DNA of 64,000 nt from Epiperipatus broadwayi (taxonomy: Eukaryota; Onychophora; Udeonychophora; Euonychophora; Peripatidae): assembly GCA_028023455.1 (NCBI GenBank), contig JAQFVV010006215.1, positions 4,261,230 to 4,325,229 of the forward strand, given 5' to 3'. Both the position numbers and the translations under genes were made by a program. Shown in pieces: positions 11,901 to 25,138 of this stretch. Below the pieces are notes generated by a model. The model was not told the origin of the DNA. It made no database searches and saw only the letters and a program-made list of their open reading frames with translations. The stretch's first letter is position 1. The number at the start of each line of letters is the position of its first letter.

Positions 11901-14445
11901 ATGAATTGATTTTATTAAAGTCAAACAAATTCATATTCATTTATAATTAAGTTTCCTATTAAATATTAAAGATGCCCTAAACACGTATCTTGCTCTTCAT
12001 GAATGGATTTGTGAATGTGAAAATAAATCTCACATTCTTTCCTTTAGAATTTGAATCATAATTTCTGTCACAGCCAAATACCTTTATCTACCTTTACTTC
12101 CTCGTCAGGGCATAGATATATATAATTATCCATAGAATTGCATAATAGTATTGGCATATAATAAGGACTGCCATTCTTATTGTAATTATGAACTCCGTTT
12201 AAAGACTAGAGATAATCTATATCATAATATAAAAGTTGAACAAAATTATTATTATTATTAAACATTTTATTAACACATTTGGTTTTTAACTTTCTTTCTC
12301 ATTCAATAATTATTTTTATTATTAATGCTCGCTGTCTGTATTGGCAACCTGAACATATATATATGAGTTGACTTAGAAATATCATTAGTTATTTTGTTAT
12401 ACTTGGTTAGAGTCAAATCAAGAGTCTCATTAATCATCATCATTCATTGAGTTAGTTGCTTGGTGCATAGTCATGTACCATCAACTTATGGCATCCATTG
12501 ATTTGATCTGAGCTCTTGAGTTGGGTTTGAATTCAGTTTGGACTGACTGAGTTTGAATCCGACTTTGGGTTGGGTCTTATTATATTGTGTTGGCGTCTTT
12601 TGACCGGTACAAAATATATATGATTGTTAAAGATATTTGATGTAGTATCCAAAATATTAATTAATGTAAATTTTTCTTCATCTTTCCCAATGATCATAAT
12701 GAAGAATGAATAACTAGAATGCTATATAAAAATAAAAATGATTGGATTATAATACATGGTGATAAAAATTCTTTTAAATTTGTTTATGATAATTAATGGA
12801 GAAAAAGTATAATTTAGTTTTTTAGTCAATTTATAAGAAAATTAGTTAATTATTTTGAAAAAGAAGAATTGATTAATATATTGTTTCTTAATTATTTTTA
12901 AATGTAGCTGGCTGTAAATAAAATCCCTCTTTACATTTAGTTATGTAAATTAATTTATTCATTTTAAGAAACAATAATTACCTGACTTGAAATGATGACT
13001 GAGTTTAGGAATATTAATAAAGAAGTGAAATACAATCATATTATTAAGTAAATGAATATTGTATTGTGTTATAATTAAATTTTACATAGAAAATTTTAAT
13101 ATTAAATATAATTTGCTTATTTTAATTGTGAGTCATGGGAATATCAGTGATATTTTAGTGGAGTAGTCTTTGGTGATATTCCTCTGCCACTGAGGGTATA
13201 CTTTCTGGTATATACTTAATGTTAAAAAGAGATATCTTACTGAATGATTAGATAACAAGTCTCATGATTATTAATGTTTTATTATTAAACAATTTATTAA
13301 GATTGATATAATATATTAGACATGAAATGAGGAATATTTGCATTATTAGAATTTTATATAACAAAAGGAAATTTTTAGTTTGGCTAAGCTAGAAGAAGTT
13401 AATTGTTATTTAGATCTACCATCCGACATAGTAATAGATGAGGGGTGGGGCGTCATCCAGTTATGGCACAATATATATATTGTAATGGTACGCATCTTCT
13501 CAACGAGATAAGTTAAGGCATTCGCATCTTACTATAATCAGATTTAAGGTCTTTATATAGAATGCCATGAATGATGTGATTTAATTTTGATATAAACTAT
13601 ATCTATTCCAAATAAATAATTTATTATTAGATTATTAATGTAAATTATATCTAAACCACATCAAATCAATATTCATCTTAATAGATTTAGCGGTTGGACT
13701 TGGATTTCAAACTCAGGCAAATTTAACAATTGACTCTCTTCAGGGGTTCCTATCAATATAGTAGTGTAATAATAATAAATCTCATTGATTCTTTAAAATG
13801 GGTTTTATGAAGTTAATATAATAATCAATAAAGATTATTATATTAAATGTTTGTTCTTATCTTATAAAATCAAATAAATAAATAAAATAAATTAAAGACT
13901 TCATTTAGTTTAATATAAAACATAATTATTTATTTAACAAATAAATAATTTAAACTTTATAATATATAAGAATTATTTATATATCTACTATCATATATCT
14001 TATATTTTAAATATAAATATATTCTATTTACCCAAGGTAGATATATTTTTTAATTTATAACACTATGTGATTTTATAACTTATATAAAGTATATATATAT
14101 CTAAATATTAAGATTACTATATTAAAACTATCATATAATAATTAGATTATATAAATAATAATCTAATTATTTGTATATAATGTTTTCATCCGTTAAAATG
14201 ATTATATGTAATTATTGATCATTAATAGAAAAAATTAAAAATATATATAAATATATTTCATACCAATGTTAATCATTTATCTAACTATAATAAACAATGG
14301 TTATTACACTATTTCGTGTCATAAAAAATAATAATATGTAAATTGAAGAATAATTAATTTCTTACTTCTAAGTTCACTCTATCCCTTATATATATTTATA
14401 TGCCTTTCCCATTTTAATATTTCTTATCCCATATCTAAATTTGTA
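8950..14445. other. Long intergenic stretch; short local repeats only
   Basis: No convincing exon or RNA gene on either strand. Local structure includes a degenerate ~50-bp tandem repeat at about 9298-9400 (two rounds of ...CAACTCAGAAACCTT... and ...AGAATTCTTT...AAGCTTAGAAT), a perfect palindrome TTCATTTTCT/AATTAGAAAATGAA near 10373-10396 inside a larger imperfect inverted repeat (about 10230-10450), and higher-complexity tracts at 9120-9270, 10480-10860 and 11550-11770 that could be old repeats. The 13.8-14.4 kb part is almost pure A+T. Confidence 0.35.
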
Positions 14446-14449
14446 TTAA

Positions 14450-15289
14450 CCCTTTAACTGTCCAATTGTTCATTCGCTGCAGGTGGTATCACTCAAAGCT
14501 TTTAATTAGCCGATGCACAAAATAATGTATCAATTTTTCAAAAGTTATTGACCGTTTTTTTAAATATATTCACTTTAGTTTCGTTTTTAAAAAGTATATT
14601 AGTAATTTCTCACATTATAAAAATAAACGAAAGTTTGTTCAAAAATAAATTTTGATTTTTAATTTTAAAAATATTTGTTACGGTTGACATGAAAAGAAAC
14701 GGCAATCATAATTTCACGTTATGATTTTTTTTTCCCGACTTTGCAATAAATAAATAATTCTTGCTAAAATCGTAACTATTTTTGTAAAATAATATTTATT
14801 TTTGACATATTATATGAAAATAATTTGTATTTTATTTGTATTTCATCAAAAAATATTTTTAAAATGCTCTAAAACATTCGTTTATCATTTTCAAAATAAA
14901 ACAAAAGCGTTCGTAAATTTTTAATTTTTGGCAGCCATATAAAAATTTTAACAGCCAATAAGATTCAAGAAAAGATGATGAGAAGGCGGAGCTTTTCCAT
15001 TTTCTTTTGTTTACAAAATTTCAACAGCCAATAAGATTCAAGAAAAGATGTGAAAAGGCAGTGCTTAGTTTTTGTTTGACATAAATCATCAATTAATTGA
15101 TTTTTTACTTGTAAAATAATTCAATAGATGGCAGTATATTATAAAACTTTTTGCGTTCTAAAAAATGACGTTAAAACCGTAAACGTAGTCCAAAAACTAA
15201 GCAATTTACAGCGATGTCAAATTTACTCGATTAAAACGAATATGTATCAAAAATTGCCTCGATTAAGAACGAGTCAAACAGTTAAAAGG
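14450..15289. mobile_element. piggyBac-type MITE (840 bp, TTAA target duplication)
   Basis: The ends are CCCTTTAACTGTCC (from 14450) and, inverted, CCTTTTAACTGTTTGACTCG (ending at 15289). They are directly flanked by TTAA at 14446-14449 and 15290-15293. A TTAA duplication together with ends beginning CC(C/T)TTT is the signature of piggyBac transposons. The interior has no transposase. It contains a directly repeated tract ACAGCCAATAAGATTCAAGA with AAAGATG following (about 14951 and 15028), so the element carries an internal duplication. Confidence 0.75.
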
Positions 15290-15293
15290 TTAA

Positions 15294-18200
15294 ATATATA
15301 AAAAAATATTTTAAATTATTAATCTTCTATTCTTATTCATTTCTTTAATGAAATGAATTCAATGATAAAGAAAATGAGATTAATGTTGCCAATTATAATT
15401 TTTAAAAATTAAATGGTATTTATAAAAGTTAATGCAATAGTCCTAGATGTTCCTGGAATTCGCGAAATGAAAATCCTTCGAAGATACAATTCTTAATTCC
15501 TTAGTTGTTATGCATTGAAGAAGATAATATGAGATCTCAAGTTGACGTTTAGTTTCCACCTTGCATATAGATAGCATCTTTTTTTATACATAGTTCTTTT
15601 ATTAACAATTATAATTCCATTTCGAAGATATAGCTTATATATAATTTTAAAGGCATTTGGCAAAAGTTGTTATTCACATATATATATTTGACTAGACAAG
15701 TGCATTTTATATATCCTACAATAAAACTAGTGTTTTATTCACTTTGCATTTTTCTTATACTATAAAGTTTATTAATTTAATTTACTTGAAGTTTTTGTAA
15801 AACTTTCTTTTTAAAATGATCTTTATATTTAGAAATATTAAAAATTTCTTCTAATAAGCTTTCTTATTAAATCATTCAAAAATATAGATTTTATCCTATA
15901 CTCTGTTTCTGTTCTTTTAAATCGAACACAGTATAAGTCCTTGTAAGGATATTGCTGAAAAGATAGAATCTTTAATCTTCTCCTAAAATATTTGATTTTT
16001 TTCTATTTATTGTTACATGAGCTTGCTAAAGCATATCATATTATATATTGTGATATTAAAATTCTATATTAAATCATTAAGTTAATTTCATTCCCTTTAA
16101 TTCTATAAATTGCATGTGAATTTAGAGGTCATCACCTTGTCAATTGTTTTTATTAATGAATTAGTATTTCAACAATGGTTTTTCATTTTAAAGAATGAAA
16201 AATACTAATTTACTATGTTACATACTTATTTTCATAAATATAATAGAAATAAAAATATGATGTATACATATATTGATTATATGTATGTGTAGGTAATGTA
16301 TACTCGTACAATATATATAATGAGAGAAGTGATCTGAAATATGTACATTGGGACAAAGTTTATGAATGTGATAGGTTTCAAATGAAAAATGTGCTTTTAA
16401 ATCTAAAATTTGATTGTATATATAAATAATAGGTGTACTAATATTTTTACCTAAAGTCAGATTGAATTTTATGCAATAGATCATAATGATTAATATATAA
16501 CCAACTGGTCATTGGGAGTGATAAATTTTTCATTGCTTGCCATAATTCTTCACATAAATTTTATCATTGCATCATAATCATAAGAAAACATGATATTAAA
16601 TATATATAATAAAAAAAAATGTAAATAAAAAGCTATTCAATTAGTTTTCTTTAAAATAATTAACTCATAAAATTTTATTCTATATATAGGTAAATTATAG
16701 TTTTTTAAAAAAATAAAAAAAATACAACTTTTATTCTTAACTAAAACAAGATACACATGTAGGTGTTGAATAAATGTAAACACACTCCCAAAACAATATA
16801 ATTGTTTTATTGTTAAAAAAACAAAAAAGAAAAAATTTATTCCAATTATTATTTTTTTAAAAATAAAGAAAAAGAAAATATTAATGAATAAAATTTATTA
16901 TTATATTTACAATAATTAGTTTTGTCAAATAGAATCCTATGTGTTGAATGCTGGTGAAATACTCATGACTTTGCAGTGATAAAGTAGTAGAAAGTTTTGT
17001 CTTCATGATTAATAAAAAAATAAATGCACATATATTTTTCAAATGGAAATTTATTAAGAAAATGGATTTCTAAAGATCAAAGAAAAGAGGAAGATTTATT
17101 TCTCTCTCTCATCTACTAGATTTCCAGAACTGGAGGTGTTAATGACTAACCTAAATGAATACTATAAGGTCCTCCAATTTGTCACACTGTATCCAATGTC
17201 ACCACTGCCTCGTAAACATGTTAAAATTAGGAAATGTGACAATTTGGCATACCTGAATCTAAAGTCTCATATCTTGCAAGAACTTGCCATTGGTCAAAAA
17301 GTAACTTCTTGTGAAAAAAAGTATTCATTCAAGCTGTCTCTATTGCCTAATAGAGAAGCATTCATTGTGGCCTTCCAGCAAGCGAGACAAATTCTACTAA
17401 CAGAGTAGACAAGTGTGTGTAGTGGAAAGATGATTTTAAGGAAATGTAGGACCTAAAAGATGGAATGCAGAATGAATTATTGCCATCGAAGATGTTTTGT
17501 TCATAATGGTCCCTGGTTCAACAGCTACCCAAAAATTAAACTGTTTTGAATAATAAAATAAACATTATTCCTAAAATATTTAATAAACTAACATTTTGCA
17601 AATATATTAAATCATGGTTCCCCCCAAAAATGAACATTTATTATCAAACAAAAATAAATAGGTTATTGAAGCATTGTTTATCAACCAAAAATAAAACTAT
17701 ATTTGAAGTAATCAAATCAATGTTAGTGAAAAAAAAGTTACCAAATGAACATTTTGTAAATATATTAAATTACTTTCCAAAAAAAAAAATTTAACCTAAA
17801 GAAACATTTCTCACAAAAGACAAAAAAAAAAAATGGTTATTTTAAAAAAAAATTAAATCAAAGAACATTTATTATAAAACTAAAAAAAAGTAATTAGTTT
17901 CAAAAATAATAAAATAACATAATTTTAAAGAGTGATCTGTGTATTGTTTATTTGTTAAAATAGTAAAGAAAATGTAATGGCCTGGTAACATTATATCGAT
18001 GTGTTTTGTTGGAGGAACAATGCCATCAAGCAGGATGGATTGATTGTCATATGTATCAGTACCGAAATATCTATATTATATAATCCAGAAATCAAATTAC
18101 AGAATTAAAGTAATAATAGTTATATTTATTTTTATTGAGTTCTATAGTTATTATCAGATTAGACATAAACTTTATATGATAATATTAATTAAATATTTGC

Positions 18201-20165
18201 TTGTTTACCTAAATTATTTTTAATCATATGGTTGATTATTAAAATCTTAATCTTATTCAATTATAGAGCTGATAGTATATATTTTGTTCTGTCATAAGTC
18301 AATGATTTGCTTTAATTATATTTGAATTTAATTGTGGTAGATTGTCAATCCAAGTAATTATTAAATATTAATATTCATATTTGATTACATTAAATGCTAA
18401 TAAACTTTTGTATTTATTTTGGTTGTTGAAATTATAATGGTCAAGTTTTGTACATTCGCATAACAGAATCTAGAATCCAAACAAAGAGACCGAAGCTGAC
18501 CAGACCAGGAATGTGACATCCCGAATCCGACCACATTTCAACTCGTTTGCCAGTACTCCATGACTAAAGACCTACAAACGACCACACTTGAGGTTACACA
18601 TAGTATACCCATCTTTCATGGCCGGCAAAGGGCAGGGAGAAACAGGAGACTCTGGGATTTAAATATATATATATATATTAACTAATTTAATTGCTACCAG
18701 CATGAAATTAGAGATCACTTTCATAAATGGTAATTAATGTATGCAGTTATATTACATATATATAATTAACTAAGATAGAATTGAATTGAAATAGGAATGA
18801 GAAATAACATGAAACCAGAATAAACTTAACATATATTTATTAAACAAATAAACAAATTAATGTGGGAAAAGCATGCAGGCTTCATAATATGAGGATTTAG
18901 CATGTCTCCTTATTAAATCTTTAATTATTAATATCAAGATACATTTAAAGAATCACTAAGCGGTGCCTAAATAAGATTCTGCCAATTCCTATTGAAAGTG
19001 GTAGCTACTATTATAAAATACTCTACCAGTCTTAGGCAACATATTTACTGTTTTTCTTTAAAATATTTTATTCAAATATTTAAATAAGCAAAATATTTAT
19101 TGTGACATTATTACTTTAATAAAGTATGAGCATATAATTAAGCTCAGAGTAGAGATTGAACCCAGAAACCAAAGATATAAATTTCAGTTTAATACTGAAT
19201 AATTAATTAAATTACAGAACTCAAAATTGGTTATAATGAGATCACTGACATGCTACAGCACCGGCAAATTACAATAACAGAGCACCCTGTGGATAGATTA
19301 GAGTCAAGGGTTTTTGTAACAACACCGGTACCCTGGAACCAAGTGTCATGCCACTACTGCCTGGAATTATACATCATTTATTAGTGTGTGCCCCAAAAGA
19401 AGGTAAGATGGGATGGCCTTTCCCGAAGTCCCATCTTAAGGAGAAGATGCAGCAGAACATTAAACACTGAATGTGAATTTAATGGATCTAATCTGCCAAG
19501 CAAAAGTATGACATTAATTATTACAAAAATATGAGGCAATAACCCAGTCAGTATTACTATCATGAGCCAATTCTAACAATGCTATATAAAATCCAGAGAC
19601 ATTAAGGTGATAAATAAAATATAATAAAACTCTGGTTTATTGATTTCAATCTATACATAGAAATTAGTATGAGGGAAGGGGAAGTATATTTGATCGACTG
19701 GCCAAATAATTACTGAATATACTTTCATATTACTAAGACTAGCACATTACTTTAATCTCAATAAGATGGAAATTTAATAGTAAGCCACAATACATTTTTA
19801 AATTAAATAAAATTATAGGAATTCGAACCAGCAAGCATGGAGAACGTCATTAAGAAACAGTTGTGGGAAGATATTGGCAATTATATCTCTGAATATTTAT
19901 TACATTTAAATGCTAGCTGCTTCAACACATTGGCATATAAATAACAAAAATAACAGTATAGAAATATTATAGGCATAACCACAGTGATAGACAAAGAAAT
20001 TAGCGTAGGTTACAGTTAGTTTAATTAAGATATAAACAAGTTATACAAATGAAATAATATTTACTTACAACGAGAATTTATAATAAAACATTTATAGGAT
20101 TTTAAAAATTACATTATTTTATAGTTTGTTAGCTTTAAACTTTGAAGTAGAAAATTTGAATTTAG
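15294..20165. other. A+T-rich intergenic region, no gene recognised
   Basis: Several short frames exist but look random. The best is 17136-17408 on the plus strand (90 codons, fairly even composition, ending in QQARQILLTE), which I cannot assign; it may be a fragment of an old repeat. Higher-complexity patches without identity lie at 18460-18650 and 19240-19560. Confidence 0.3.
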
Positions 20166-20470
20166 AAATAGTTCGTTAACACAGAGCTCTGAGGTTATAG
20201 ATTGGCATTACCGATTAGTTGCTGGGCTGGATAAGGTGTTGGCTTTCAGGTATCGTGGTCTTTTCGAGCCGTCGAAGCTAGACGATTTCTTGTGGCAGCT
20301 CCAGTGGTTGAAGCATTGTCTAGCAGTGATCACAACATTCTTTCAGCGGGTTTAGAAGCAGCCATTGCCTTTCTCCAGTCAGATCTTTCAAAGATCAATC
20401 TGACATGGATTCAGCATGGTGACATTCTTCTAAAATTATGACTCCTCCCTTCAAGCTTAAAATGGGCCCT
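20166..20470. other. Higher-G+C patch of unknown origin, possibly a retroelement terminal region
   Basis: About 300 bp stand out from the surrounding A+T-rich DNA by complexity and G+C. They end near GGGCCCTATTTATACTTTT, which resembles a promoter-like TATA context. No open frame persists on either strand. An LTR or regulatory repeat is conceivable, but no second copy was seen in the window. Confidence 0.25.
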
Positions 20471-22070
20471 ATTTATACTTTTACTAAAAAAGAACCTGTT
20501 TCACCTGGAAACCCATTAACTCTATCTAAAATATCACATGAAATTGTAAGATTTCTCAATTTGATCAAAAATACTTTTATTTAGGCTTTCATGATGACGC
20601 AATTCCTCTACTAGGTGTCAAAATAATTTTGCTATAGCGATTTTAATGACTATATTTTTGCTATAAACAAATTTGAGTCCAGCAATTATCAACTTTCTAA
20701 CTTGATTTAATCCCAGATGTGGCTAACTTTTTATTTTTAACTAATGTAACTAAAAACTTTTTGCTCCTTTACAAAATAAAATCACACCACTCTTATATAT
20801 ATTATTATATAAGGTGAATCATACATCCACATACGAATTTATGTTTACTAAATTTAATAAATTGACAATTTTACTATTTAAAATTATAACATAAATCATT
20901 ATTTTATAAAATATAAAATTTAAACCATTATATTCACTATAATATCTACTAGCCTATGTATGTACACCGTTTATTCACATGTGCATATATAATGCTGTGC
21001 ACCCAGCCATGATAGAAAAGTTTGTTTATTTATCAAAATATTCATTTTAATAGGGTTTGAACCCAGCACAGATAGGTTTGGTAGTTAAACTAAAATGTGC
21101 AATGTGAAGGGCTTGAACCTGAACCTGACCATTGCAAAATATACAATTTTAATTATTTAATTACAGTAAATTTAAAATAAATTGATATGATTAGTTAATT
21201 GTACCTAAGTAAATATCCAATAGAAATCTACTGCTTCTTTTGTAAACTTGTATGATTGGATATTACAGATTCAAGATTATCTAATAGGTTCATTGATATT
21301 ATACCATTACTAAATATTTTGTTTTATTACAATTAGAATAATTAACAAGAGTAAAGTCTATATAACAATATAGCATAAATTAGTATAATTTATTATTTAT
21401 CATTTTATTAAACTAAGATTTGAAATTAATTATTGGATTGTATATTTATTTAGTTATTTATGAATATTAAAGCTGTCATTTTAATCTTCATGAATTATTT
21501 TACTTAAATATGAATATCTTTAAATTTTATTATAATTGTGTATTTTTGGTAAACAATGTTTGATTAGTTGGATATAATATTAGAACTTAGTTGTTTGATG
21601 ATTTATTATTGGTTTCATTTGATTATAAGTGAAATCTATCTTGAGTATATATCATTGTTTTGTGACAATGATATTTGATTTAACTGTTTTGGTTTAATTT
21701 GTATTAAGTAAAGATTGTCTTTAAAGTATCTGAAGTGATGATGTTGTTTGTTTTCTATTTATTTTAAGTGCTGTTTGAATTCATGATGCTATCTTCACTA
21801 TTTTGTTTTGTTATGGGATTCGATAAAGTGTTATATTAAGTACTGAATAATTAGTTACTAATTGGTATTCATCTAGTTTAATATATTATATTTGTTCTGT
21901 TATGAATGATATTATTATTCACAGAGTATTATAAAATAAATATTATTTTTCTTTGAATTACATTTTATTCAGTTATAAATGATATCAAACTTTGGGAATC
22001 ATTTTCATTCTGTTACATAGGGTGACCAATGATTGAGCTGTTTTAATCAGGTTACATTAGTTATTATTAT
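20471..22070. other. A+T-rich sequence, nothing recognised
   Basis: No exons, RNA genes or clear repeats were seen. A short duplicated theme (GTTTGAACCCAGCA, TTGAACCTGAACCTGACC) near 21055-21130 resembles repeat ends but is too short to classify. Confidence 0.35.
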
Positions 22071-22074
22071 TTAT

Positions 22075-22635
22075 AAACAATGAGGATTGCCAATTCCTCA
22101 ACAAACTATGTGATAAATACTTAGCTAGAGAAAGCATTTAAAATATCTCTGTGAGAAACCCCCCCCCCCAAACCTCTGACCATGGTTTCATGCTTTGGCA
22201 TTCCTCAGAGAGGTGCTAGGGTAGGTTCAGACACTAGTTCTGAAAATACCAACCCAAAGCTAGCATTTAACTAAAAGTTATCTATTGAGTGGAAAATCTG
22301 AAAATTTCTGACCCCTACATGTCTTCAAACCCAGCTATCCAACTCAAATAGCTATATGGGGCTGAGAGATCTTCAGCCATATCATATATTAGTAGTCTTA
22401 GCAATATAAAATTGCATAAGACTTAAGGCAAAGACTATAAATAGTCAAAATAAGAGTCATAGATCACATGACCCTATTCTCTTAAGCTTGTAAGTTATGA
22501 ACAATGAGGATCGCCAATTCCTCAACAAGCTTTTGATAAATGCTTAGCTAGAGAAAGCGTTTAAAATATCTCTGTCAGGACCTCTTCCCCCCTCAAACCT
22601 CTGACCATGGTGATCTATGACTTTTATTTTGATTA
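22075..22635. repeat. Pair of ~115-bp direct repeats (TRIM-like) with an overlapping inverted repeat
   Basis: The segment 22077-22190 (ACAATGAGGATTGCCAATTC ... CTCTGACCATGG) recurs in direct orientation at 22499-22612 with about 90% identity, including TTAGCTAGAGAAAGC and a C-rich tract. In addition, TCAAAATAAGAGTCATAGATC (about 22446) is inverted at 22612-22634. The ~310-bp interior has no open frame. It may be a miniature element with terminal direct repeats or a nested repeat duplication. Confidence 0.55.
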
Positions 22636-22680
22636 TTGTTATTTCATTGCATATTTCTGATCTGTTACAAATGCGACATA

Positions 22681-22822
22681 TTGGAACTGAACGGTTAATA
22701 TTCCAGTGCATGCTCATGGAACGCTAGTGTTACACTGATTGGTAAGTCTAAAAACGTTATCAATCAGTGTAACACTAGTGTTCCACTGAGCATGCACTGG
22801 AATATTAACCGATCAGTTCCAA
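22681..22822. mobile_element. Palindromic MITE, 142 bp, flanked by TA (Tc1/mariner-type)
   Basis: Near-perfect inverted arms of about 62 bp (TTGGAACTGAACGGTTAATA... and its complement ending TTCCAA) surround a short AT-rich centre with AAAACG. TA dinucleotides sit directly outside both ends (22679-22680 and 22823-22824), the expected duplication for Tc1/mariner-related MITEs. The arms differ at only a few positions, so the copy is relatively young. No coding capacity. Confidence 0.78.
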
Positions 22823-22824
22823 TA

Positions 22825-23535
22825 ATTCTGGTATACAGTACCGAAAGGCTTGGCAAATTGTTGTTTATAATTAATGTTTTTTGCATTTTGGTTGCTCTGT
22901 TTATCAAGCTTTCTTCGTGTAGAATAATTTTCATTATCTGACAGAATTTTTATATTATTTATTTCTTTTGTGTATGTTTAAAATTTAGTAATAAATGTCA
23001 ATTTGGAGCAAATATATTAATAATGATTTTGATAAAACTTTTAATTTAAAAAAATGATAATAATATATACAAAATAAATCATTCTTAAATGAAAACTTCT
23101 GCATAATATAAGTTTTTCCAACATTCTTTTATAAAGAAACTGAAGAAAAAAAAACATTTCTTTCTAGATTTCTCAGTTATTAGTTGATGAGGAGTTTGCT
23201 TCCTTATAAAATTAAGTGTAGCTATGTTATTATGTATCTTCCAATAACTGAATGATTGCGAAGATCTTTTTCTCTCACACACATATACTCATATAATATA
23301 AAAACACATAAACTATATGTATATAAAATGTAAATATATTAATGATATTTCTATCCAATATATTTTTAATATCATTAAGCATCAAATATGAAGTAATTTA
23401 AAAAGCTTCAGTTTTAATACCTAATGTAAAAGTATTTATTTCCTATTATTTATTCAATGTGTTTAAAATTAGTTGTATAGCTTTGCTTGGTTACATCTAA
23501 ATGTGAAAAAGATTTAAAAAAAAAAAATTTTTTTT
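22825..23535. other. A+T-rich sequence, nothing recognised
   Basis: No protein-like frame or RNA structure was seen. The short minus-strand frame at 23085-23282 has no recognisable feature. Confidence 0.35.
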
Positions 23536-23548
23536 TGATGAGTGCTGG

Positions 23549-23663
23549 GTTTTTTTTTCATATGTCATAGCATCTGCCGGGATGCGAACCCGCAACAACA
23601 GTCTGCAATCAACTGCTTGCTTGCAAGGCAGCTGCACTGATCTCTCGGCTAACAACACTTGAC
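23549..23663 (-). mobile_element. tRNA-derived SINE, subfamily A, inserted next to a hammerhead core
   Basis: On the minus strand the unit reads from GTCAAG through TTAGCCGAGAGATCAGTGC and a TTGCAAGCAAG anticodon-like loop to GCGGGTTCGCATCCC, then a short tail and poly-A (poly-T at 23550 on plus). A clear target-site duplication TGATGAGTGCTGG flanks it (23536-23548 and 23664-23676). The duplicated bases are part of the hammerhead block of foldback family 1, so the SINE landed inside or at the broken edge of such an element. Confidence 0.85.
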
Positions 23664-23707
23664 TGATGAGTGCTGGTTTAGCACGAAATCCGTATATTGG
23701 TGATTAT
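23664..23707 (+). ncRNA. Partial hammerhead ribozyme-like motif (5' half of stem I lost)
   Basis: TGATGA is followed by a perfect 5-bp stem II (GTGCT/AGCAC, loop GGTTT), GAAA, a short stem III in AUCCGUAU, A at the cleavage position, UUGGU and GATTAT. This copy shows the canonical G-C pair at the base of stem II. The upstream stem I strand is missing because the sequence is interrupted by the SINE and the A/T tract to its left. The foldback remnant continues to about 23790 (GAAAGTCTGAGTTTGAATCC). Confidence 0.6.
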
Positions 23708-23799
23708 TTATCTTTTCAACATGTGTGATCAGGTGGGTCAGCAACCTGGATCATGTGAAAGTCTGAGTTTGAATCCCGCATATATCACATATATAAATG

Positions 23800-25138
23800 C
23801 AGGTTTAAGCCTGTACAATGTATTTATTTCTCAAATTAAAATTCCTTTTTTTAAAAAAAATCTAATTCATGGTTAACAATTAAATAGCAATTTTAATTTA
23901 GTACATATTTAAAATGTTGCAATTTATTCAAATGTTTCTGTGACAATTAATTAAATATTTTATTTACGCTTTTTTCAGTGGTTGTTGTTTAAAATTGAAA
24001 TATATGCTTAAAATATTTTTACAATTTTTTACGCATTTTTGTTGGAGTGGGTATTTTAACAAGCTATTACAATTTGCCATACACATTACACATAATGTTA
24101 AATAATATCAAGTTAATTTTCAAATAACATATGCTATAATAACAAAACCAATTTTTTTTTCTCAGTGATGAAAATCTCCTAGCATACATTCAAAATTTAA
24201 TTAAAGTATATTAATCCATTTTACATTAATCTATTCTAGAGTTATATGCAGAGCATTAGCAATCAATATACATCAGAGGGCGGTGTTAATTAGATTTCCA
24301 GACTTATTTTTTGTCTATTGGTTTTCCTTATTGCAATGCCTAAGTTGTATATATTTAATCCGGAATATAACTTGTATTTCTATTATTTAATTCAAAACAA
24401 TAACTTATAAACATTCAAACGACATTTAATCGTTTTAAACCATAATATAAACAATGAGTCACTTCATAATATTATGTGCAAATCAATACTTTTGATTGAG
24501 AACAGTCACCAATCAAAGTGTTCTATTAGCATCTGATGTTCATTAATCACTCACAGAAATAAATAACATGGTAGATTATGATTGTTAATACCGTATATAT
24601 ATATATTAATGCAATAAATCTAAAAACAATTGTAGAAGTCAACAAGTCCAAAGAAAAAACATGACGAAATTAATGTCAGCTTCTCAATATCTCGTTTCTT
24701 TCAAGTTTATAGGACAATATTTAATAAAATAGTAATTTTCACTAATTCAAGATGTACAGTTTTCTATTGTTTGAATATAACTGCATACTTTTACTAATGG
24801 TTGCTTAATTTGTTCTTATAACAACTATCTTATTATCATTGATAATACGTTTAATTTATTAACATAGTTAAATTATGTGTTTTTTAATATATACATTAAC
24901 TTTCAGCAAAACATTTTAAAAGTCCTTGTTAAGTTCCAAATTCATTAGATATTGTATCAACTTAAAATAACTTTGATGTTTATTGTAAATATGTAGCTTC
25001 TATGTTTCTTTAATCTGATTGGTGGTTAATGAATTTGAAAAATGCATTTCAATTCTACTAATTTTGATAATTATTTTCTTCAACTTGATGGATTTACAAA
25101 AATAGTAAAAAAAACAATTACAAATCTATTGAAATGAA
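23800..25138. other. Downstream of the Spaetzle-like gene; no further feature
   Basis: Non-coding A+T-rich DNA on the 3' side of the minus-strand gene. It should contain the 3' UTR and polyadenylation site. AATAAA-like hexamers are too common in this composition to choose one. Confidence 0.35.

Noticed and set aside
17136-17408. 90-codon plus-strand frame with protein-like composition
   Set aside because: No family recognised and no splice or promoter signals; too weak to call a gene.
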